A DNA stretch of 64,000 nucleotides from Siphonodentalium dalli (lineage: Eukaryota; Mollusca; Scaphopoda; Gadilida; Siphonodentaliidae), in assembly GCA_032622095.1 (NCBI GenBank), contig CP136067.1, positions 59,003,899-59,067,898 of the forward strand, in the 5' to 3' direction. Made by a program: the position numbers and the translations under genes. The notes under the pieces are model-generated. The model was not told where the DNA came from. It did not search any database and saw only the letters and a list, made by a program, of their open reading frames with translations. This document shows, one piece after another, positions 58,727-64,000 of the stretch (within the stretch, counting starts at the first letter, position 1; every line of letters starts with the position of its first letter).

Positions 58727-59126
58727 AGAGGAGCGGCGGCCAACTGATTGTGGAGCATAATTCATCATCCATTCATTAATATGCACTGATCATATTCATT
58801 CCGTTATATTAGTCGTCGTATTTTTTACATATTCATTCACGTTCATGTTATTATGTATATATGTTCTTATGTTATTATTGTTATCAGCGAAATAAATAAT
58901 TATCACTACTACCCAACTAACCAATCTAACTCTTGACAACCCTTAGAGAGAGACGGCGGGAGGGAGAGAGTGAGAGAGAAAGCAAGCAAAAAGACACAAA
59001 AGAAAACCAACTTAAATATTAAGACATTATCCCTTGGGGCGAGCTGGCCCGGGGCGAGCTGGCTCGGGGCGAGCTGGCCCAGGTCGACTGGGGCGAGTGG
59101 GCCCTGGGGCGAGTGGGCCCGTTTCC

Positions 59127-59245
59127 GTAACACCATGGTAAACCACAGTATACCACCATGGTAACACCGCGGTAAACCATGGTAACACCACGGTAAACCA
59201 CAGTATACCATCATGGTAACACCACGGTAATTAAACATGGTAAAA
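59127..59245. repeat. Minisatellite ACCATGGTAACACC, right part
   Basis: Continuation of the 57415-57622 array after the inserted element, same units and phase. Confidence 0.85.
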
Positions 59246-60299
59246 AAAAACGAGATATATTGGCCACCTATCGTGGTGTAACCATGGTGGTTTCTGGACA
59301 AATGCACAAATGCACAAATTGCAATGTGGAACACCCACAAAACCTACAAAGGGTATAGGGTAATGTGGGGCATAATGTGACGTGGGGAATAATGCGACAG
59401 ACGGTTGTTATCAGACCATATGATTTTTCCATGACTGAAGTTGAATCGCACATTTATTATTTTAGTAAGACCAATCATAGAAGTGGACATCCCAATTGGA
59501 CCGACATCATTATGACTGTTTAATCTCACATGCGAAACGCCGGGGTAGGGGTCCCCACATTTGGTGACCCCCTTTTTGAATGGTTTATAACTTCCGGTAG
59601 GTCTTGTAGATGTTAAAACGAGAACATCTTACCACTACCACCAAAGCTACATGTGTATTTTGATAAAGTAAGACGAGTTATATAGTAAGTTGATCAGTTC
59701 TATGTACATTGGTTATTCACATTCACTCATATTTGGGTGAGAGCCAGGTTTTCTGGTTGTGGGGCATAATGCGACACTCGGGTACAACCAGTACGAGAAA
59801 ACAAGACAGTCAATGACTGTGGGGTCGCTCACCAGACTGCAAAGACTGATAAGACTGGGACTCTGGAGACCAAAACAGTGAGCACTTTTCATAATCACTT
59901 TAAAAGAAGTAGATTTAAACAGGATATGTGGCTAGAGAGACTTCCAAGTATGTAGCTTGGTAAAAAACCACCTTGAAATTGCCAACTGTACACTACTGAT
60001 CACCCCCCTCCTCCAGCTCAACAAGTCCCCTCCCGACCGGGATCCAGACTCCCAAGTCTTAGGTTGGAATTTCACAACCGACAACTCAAACTTTCTCAAT
60101 TGTTGGAAATTTCCAATCTCACAAGCGCCTTTTTCTAAAACCATTTAAACATGTTTGAAGCCCAATTATCCATGGACCCAAAACACAATACATGTATGTC
60201 AGACCAATCAGTCAGGTGGTTCCAAGGTAGATGTTTTAATGAATTTGGTATTTCTATGATTTTATTGGACACAAAAGTGTTAACTCACCATAGACTGCC
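59246..60299. other. No gene seen
   Basis: GGGGCATAATG(T/C)GAC occurs at 59367 and 59761, a short dispersed repeat. Frames are short. Confidence 0.35.
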
Positions 60300-60745
60300 A
60301 TTTCTTGACAGGTTGACCTCATTTTAACTTCCTGAGTCCTCCATACTATATGTAAGCTAAATAGTCCAAAATCCCTTGAGAAGACATTTTAAGAATTACT
60401 ATAGAGACATATAGTTATGTCCCTGGTCCCACTCTTTTAACCTGGTGACCCCATCTGAATAAATTTGAATCCCAGACACCAAAGAACCCTTCATACATAT
60501 CATAATATCAGTCAAATAGACCTGATGGTCCTTGTGAAGGAAGCATATTAAGAGGGAAACTGTCCTTCGCTTGGCCCCTATTTGACCAGGTGACCCCATT
60601 AAAAAAATCTGAATTGCAGTCAAGGAAGAACATTCCATTCTATATAAGCCAACTAGTTCTTGCAAACATATTTTAAGAATTACTATGTAGTGAAATAGTT
60701 AAGTCTCTTGCTCTGCCCTTATTTGACTTTGTGATCCCATTTTCA
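60300..60745. repeat. 'atgtccctggctctgcccc' interspersed repeat, about 3 units
   Basis: Units of about 150-190 bp with AAGAATTACTAT, ATAGTTATGTCCCTGG, GGTGACCCCAT and 'aaatctgaatcccag'. Same family as 62262-62665. Confidence 0.7.
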
Positions 60746-60759
60746 CAAATCTGATAAGG

Positions 60760-61870
60760 ATAAAAATTAAGTTCCCCAGTTGAAGTTGGTGATATTCACC
60801 CATTGGGCACCTCATTTATGAATTTTATCTTCTGCAAATTAGGGGATATAGAAACTTCCTAGAAGGGAAATTTAACTAACAACAATGTAAATTTGATACT
60901 ATAGATACTTCCCAGAAGATGAGGCCTAAGCAGAATGAGGTCGTCAGAGGGTGAATTTGGTGATGCTAGCCTGCTGTGCCGGATAGCATCACAAAAAGCG
61001 TGTCTGTTCCTACATTGTGTATGACTGGCCTCAAGCAACACAATGTATTATACAACAAGCCTTGAAATAGTGTGATAGTGTGTCTGTCATTTGCAGAGTG
61101 ATGTCCCCAGAGGGTGAATTTAGTGATGCTAAATTCACCCTCTGGGGACCTCATTCTAATAAAGTCCTCAACTGCTATGGAAGACCTAGAATAAAATTGA
61201 ATTTCCCCAGTTGAAGTTGGTGATGTTCACCCATTGGGCCCCTCAATTATGAATTTTATCTTCTGCAAATTAGGGGATATAGAAACTTCCTAGAAGGGAA
61301 ATTTAACTAACAACAATGTAAATTTGATACTATAGATACTTCCCAGAAGATGAGGCCTAAGCAGAATGAGGTCCCCAAATGGTGAATTTGGTGATGCTAG
61401 CCTTGAAATAGTCTGTCTGTTATTTGCAGAATGAGGTACCCAGAGGGTGAATTTAGTGAGGCTATCCTGCACAGCGGGCTAGTATCACTAAATTCACCCT
61501 CTGGGGACCTCATTCTGATAAGGCCCTCAACTGCTATGGAAGACCTAGAATAAGATTGAAGTTCCCAAGTTGAAATTGGTGATGTTCACCCATTGGGCAC
61601 CTCAATCATGAATTTTATCTTCTGCAAATTAAGGGATACAGAAACTTCCTAGAAGGGAAATTTAACTAACAACAATGTAAATTTGATACTATAGATACTT
61701 CCCAGAAGATGAGGCCTAAGCAGAATGAAATCTTGAGACTCTAGATACTTCCCAGAAGATGAGGCCTAAGCGGAATAAGGTTCTCAGAGGGTGTATTTGG
61801 TTATGCTAGCCTGCTGTGTAGGATAGCGTCACTAAATTCACCCTCTGGGAACCTGATTCTACAAATGCCA
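60760..61870. repeat. Tandem array of the 'CAGAATGAGGTCCCCAGAG' hairpin repeat
   Basis: Two to three long units of about 370-430 bp containing ATTTTATCTTCTGCAAATTA, GGGATATAGAAACTTCCTAG, CTTCCCAGAAGATGAGGCCT and AGCAGAATGAGGTC..., each with a GAGGGTGAATTTAGTGA / TCACTAAATTCACCCTC hairpin. The minus frames here are repeat-derived. Confidence 0.85.
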
Positions 61871-62261
61871 GGCACTCTTTGAGAAAATGAAATTAATCTG
61901 ATTTTAATGACCACTGAGTGATAATATAAACAACAAGGGTGCTTCATTGATAACACCATTAATCTCATTTAAATTATGGATGACATGAATACACTCCCTG
62001 GGGACTCTGTCTAAGGCTGCAGTTCTAAGCTCTCTTTATCTCTCTATCTGCCTTGCCATGTGTGATGTCTATCAGTTCATAGGAGAGTTGCCTTGTAATG
62101 GGAATTTAAATAAATATTCTTTATTTACCTGTGAGTTAGGATATGAGATAGGGTGGAATGCTGTTGGTTGGGGTGGGGTTCTGGGTCATGTGGGGGGGGG
62201 GGGGGTGATATTTTTTGTTTGTATGTTAAATTGATCAAGGAGTTCCTGAATTTTTTATTAT
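61871..62261. other. Anonymous sequence with a G14 tract
   Basis: G run at 62192-62205. No gene. Confidence 0.5.
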
Positions 62262-62665
62262 TTTTTGGGAAATTATGGCCCTGGCTCCACCACTATTTGA
62301 CCCAGTGACCCCATTTGAACAAATCTGAACCCCAGTCATTCAATGACCCCACATACCAAATATAAACTAAATCGGCTTAATGGTTATTGACAAGAAGTCG
62401 TTATAAGAATTACCAAGGAGGAATATAGTTATGGCCCTGGTTTCGCAACTGTTTGACACAGTGACCTCATTTGAACAAATATTAATGACAGTCACCTAGG
62501 GAACATCCACCCCAAATATGATCAAAATGCAAAAATGTAATTTTTTGGTTTTTAGAGTTATGTCCCTGGCTCTGCCCCTAATTGACCCAGTGACCCAATT
62601 TGAACAAATCTGATTCCCAGTCACCCAAGGTCCCTCAGTACCAAATATAAGCTAATTTAGGTGAG
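62262..62665. repeat. 'atggccctggctc' interspersed repeat, about 2.5 units
   Basis: TTATGGCCCTGG, TTTGACCCAGTGACCCCATT, GAACAAATCTGAACCCCAGTC and 'ccaaatataa.ctaa' recur at a spacing of about 155-180 bp. It ends in GGTGAGCTAAAAATATG. Confidence 0.75.
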
Positions 62666-63634
62666 CTAAAAATATGATTAGGCATATCGCAAATCAAACC
62701 TGGAAAAATAAATATTATCGTAACCTTGGTTCAAAAGAAAAGAAATAAAAAAACATATATTCGATCATTCCCAAACATTAAAACATGATATAGATAAATA
62801 ATTATTGTTAACCCTACCCCAGCCATTTTCCTGAAATCAAAACTTTATGGTGCTATTTTACCCGCCATATAAATCAATAAAATGTCTCATTGGTCTGCTG
62901 CTATGACTTTAAATAACGCTTATACATTCTTTCAATCCACAAAAGAAAAGAAACTGCAGACTGTCTTGCATTTATTAGGTTCGGTATATCGTCGGTGTGC
63001 TTCGGAAATGTCGTATACTGCGATTTTTGTCATTTTGGCGCGAAATATTTTTATTGCAGAATCGGATTCTCCGTCATCCATTACAGCGGGAAAAATTCAA
63101 TCCTGGCTAGAAAGCCCATCCTAGAAATAATTTATGACTTGTTCTTATTATGCATTTTTTTGATTGGTCAATTTCTTGTGCTTCCGAAATGTCGTATAAG
63201 TTATATGACATTTCTGAATTATATTTGTTGACTGCATGGTGTTATATGTCATTTCGGAATTACGTCCCATCATTTGAAAGCGACCAAACATCGTTTGAAA
63301 GCGACCAATCCCACGACTAGAACTTATAATCTGTGATTATTAATCATAATTGTAAGCCCAACATGTGTATAACAAATCCAGCCTAATTGTCCAATTGTGT
63401 TTATGTATATATTCATTTAGATCAATAATTCTCATATTTTCAGTTTATAGCTGTCATAGCCAGTCATGGCGGACCAGGTTGAACGTGTTCCCATGCTCCC
63501 ATGCCCCAGCACCCCACTATTCAACATATTTATTATTTGTATATAGCCTAATATAACATTATACCTGTTCACGAAATATCTTGTAAATTTTATGTTTACG
63601 CCAATGGGGCGCCATCCCTGCAAATATTCGTTTT
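62666..63634. other. No confident gene
   Basis: The plus frames at 62882-63124 and 62995-63231 overlap and look like chance. ATGTCGTATA / TATATGACATTTC palindromic pieces lie at 63008-63260. Confidence 0.35.
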
Positions 63635-64000
63635 CGGAGATATCTCCTCGTAATTCGGAGATATCTCCTCGGTTTCGAGGAGATATCTCCTTGGAATTGC
63701 AATTCCTAGCAGATATTTGCTTGGAATATGGTCCATTATGGAGATATCTCCTTGGATCCAAGGAGATATCTGCTTGGATTATGGAGATATCTCCTTGGAT
63801 CCTAGGAGTTATCTCCTCGCAACTACGAGATATCTGCTTGAAATATTTCCAACGAGATATCTCCTTGAAACCGAGGAGATATCTCCATAATCCAAGCAGA
63901 TATCTGCTCGGATCCAAGGAGATATCTCCTTGGATCCAAGCAGATATCTGCTCGGATTATGGAGATATCTCCTTGAAATAGTTTTCAACGAGATATCTCC
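63635..64000. repeat. Tandem palindrome array centred on GATATC, cut by the window end
   Basis: Fourteen GATATC sites in 366 bp, mostly as (A)GGAGATATCTCCTTGG or AAGCAGATATCTGCT(C/T)GG, with GGATCC-containing spacers (TTGGATCCAAGG). Units are self-complementary, so both strands give long false ORFs (63432-63917 minus, 63592-63981 plus). Confidence 0.92.

Larger units (their letters stand above)
57623..59126. mobile_element. 1504-bp MULE-like element with 32-bp perfect inverted repeats
   Basis: Left end GGATCT, then two copies of GGGCCCACTCGCCCCA (57629-57660); right end is their exact inverse (59089-59120), then GTTTCC. The outer six bases partly match (GGATCT / GGAAAC). GTAACACC stands directly on both sides (57615-57622 and 59127-59134), an 8-bp duplication in the size range of Mutator-like elements, though the host array itself contains that word. 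Subterminal copies of GGGGCGAGCTGGCCC lie inside both ends. The interior carries the transposase-like fragment at 58182-58726. Confidence 0.75.

Noticed and set aside
63432-63981. 161- and 129-residue ORFs on opposite strands
   Set aside because: Both come from the self-complementary GATATC array.

Overview
This is eukaryotic DNA. It is AT-rich, has almost no long ORFs, and is crowded with short transposon remnants, hairpins and minisatellites. The repeat style suggests a marine mollusc, most likely a bivalve: repeats ending in runs of GGACGGACGG, repeats carrying 'ccaagatggc' and 'ataactctggcaaaa', and many short TTAA- and TA-flanked elements. The two-LIM muscle protein with [10 protein letters not shown] motifs fits an invertebrate. 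The species call is inference; no search was possible.

One host gene can be assembled with confidence. On the minus strand, five coding exons between 21385 and 6429 encode a 199-residue cysteine- and glycine-rich protein (CSRP / muscle LIM protein) with two complete LIM domains. All splice sites are canonical GT/AG and the reading phases join exactly. Introns are 6340, 1118, 3700 and 3199 bp and are full of repeats. An acceptor eight bases before the ATG indicates an untranslated first exon farther upstream (above 21393), which I could not locate.

From 21.4 kb to the right end I find no other confident host gene. This part holds a LINE 3' fragment (20.5 kb, inside CSRP intron 1), at least four copies of a near-palindromic TA-flanked MITE (14.5, 24.9, 33.2, 45.7 kb) and several TTAA-flanked MITE families resembling piggyBac derivatives (for example 11.9-12.3, 15.9, 34.8, 49.7-50.7 and 55.1 kb). 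It also has further terminal-inverted-repeat elements (15.1-16.9, 35.9, 48.2, 52.4 kb), tandem repeats (15-bp at 15.4 kb, 35-bp at 22.7 and 45.1 kb, GGTGGTA-type at 53 and 57-59 kb) and a GATATC-centred palindrome array running off the right end.

The most interesting object is a 1504-bp element at 57623-59126. It has perfect 32-bp inverted repeats, an apparent 8-bp target duplication, a position inside a minisatellite, and a spliced, decayed fragment of a MULE-type transposase-like protein. A weak candidate for a second host gene is a possible terminal exon at 55503-55614 (minus).
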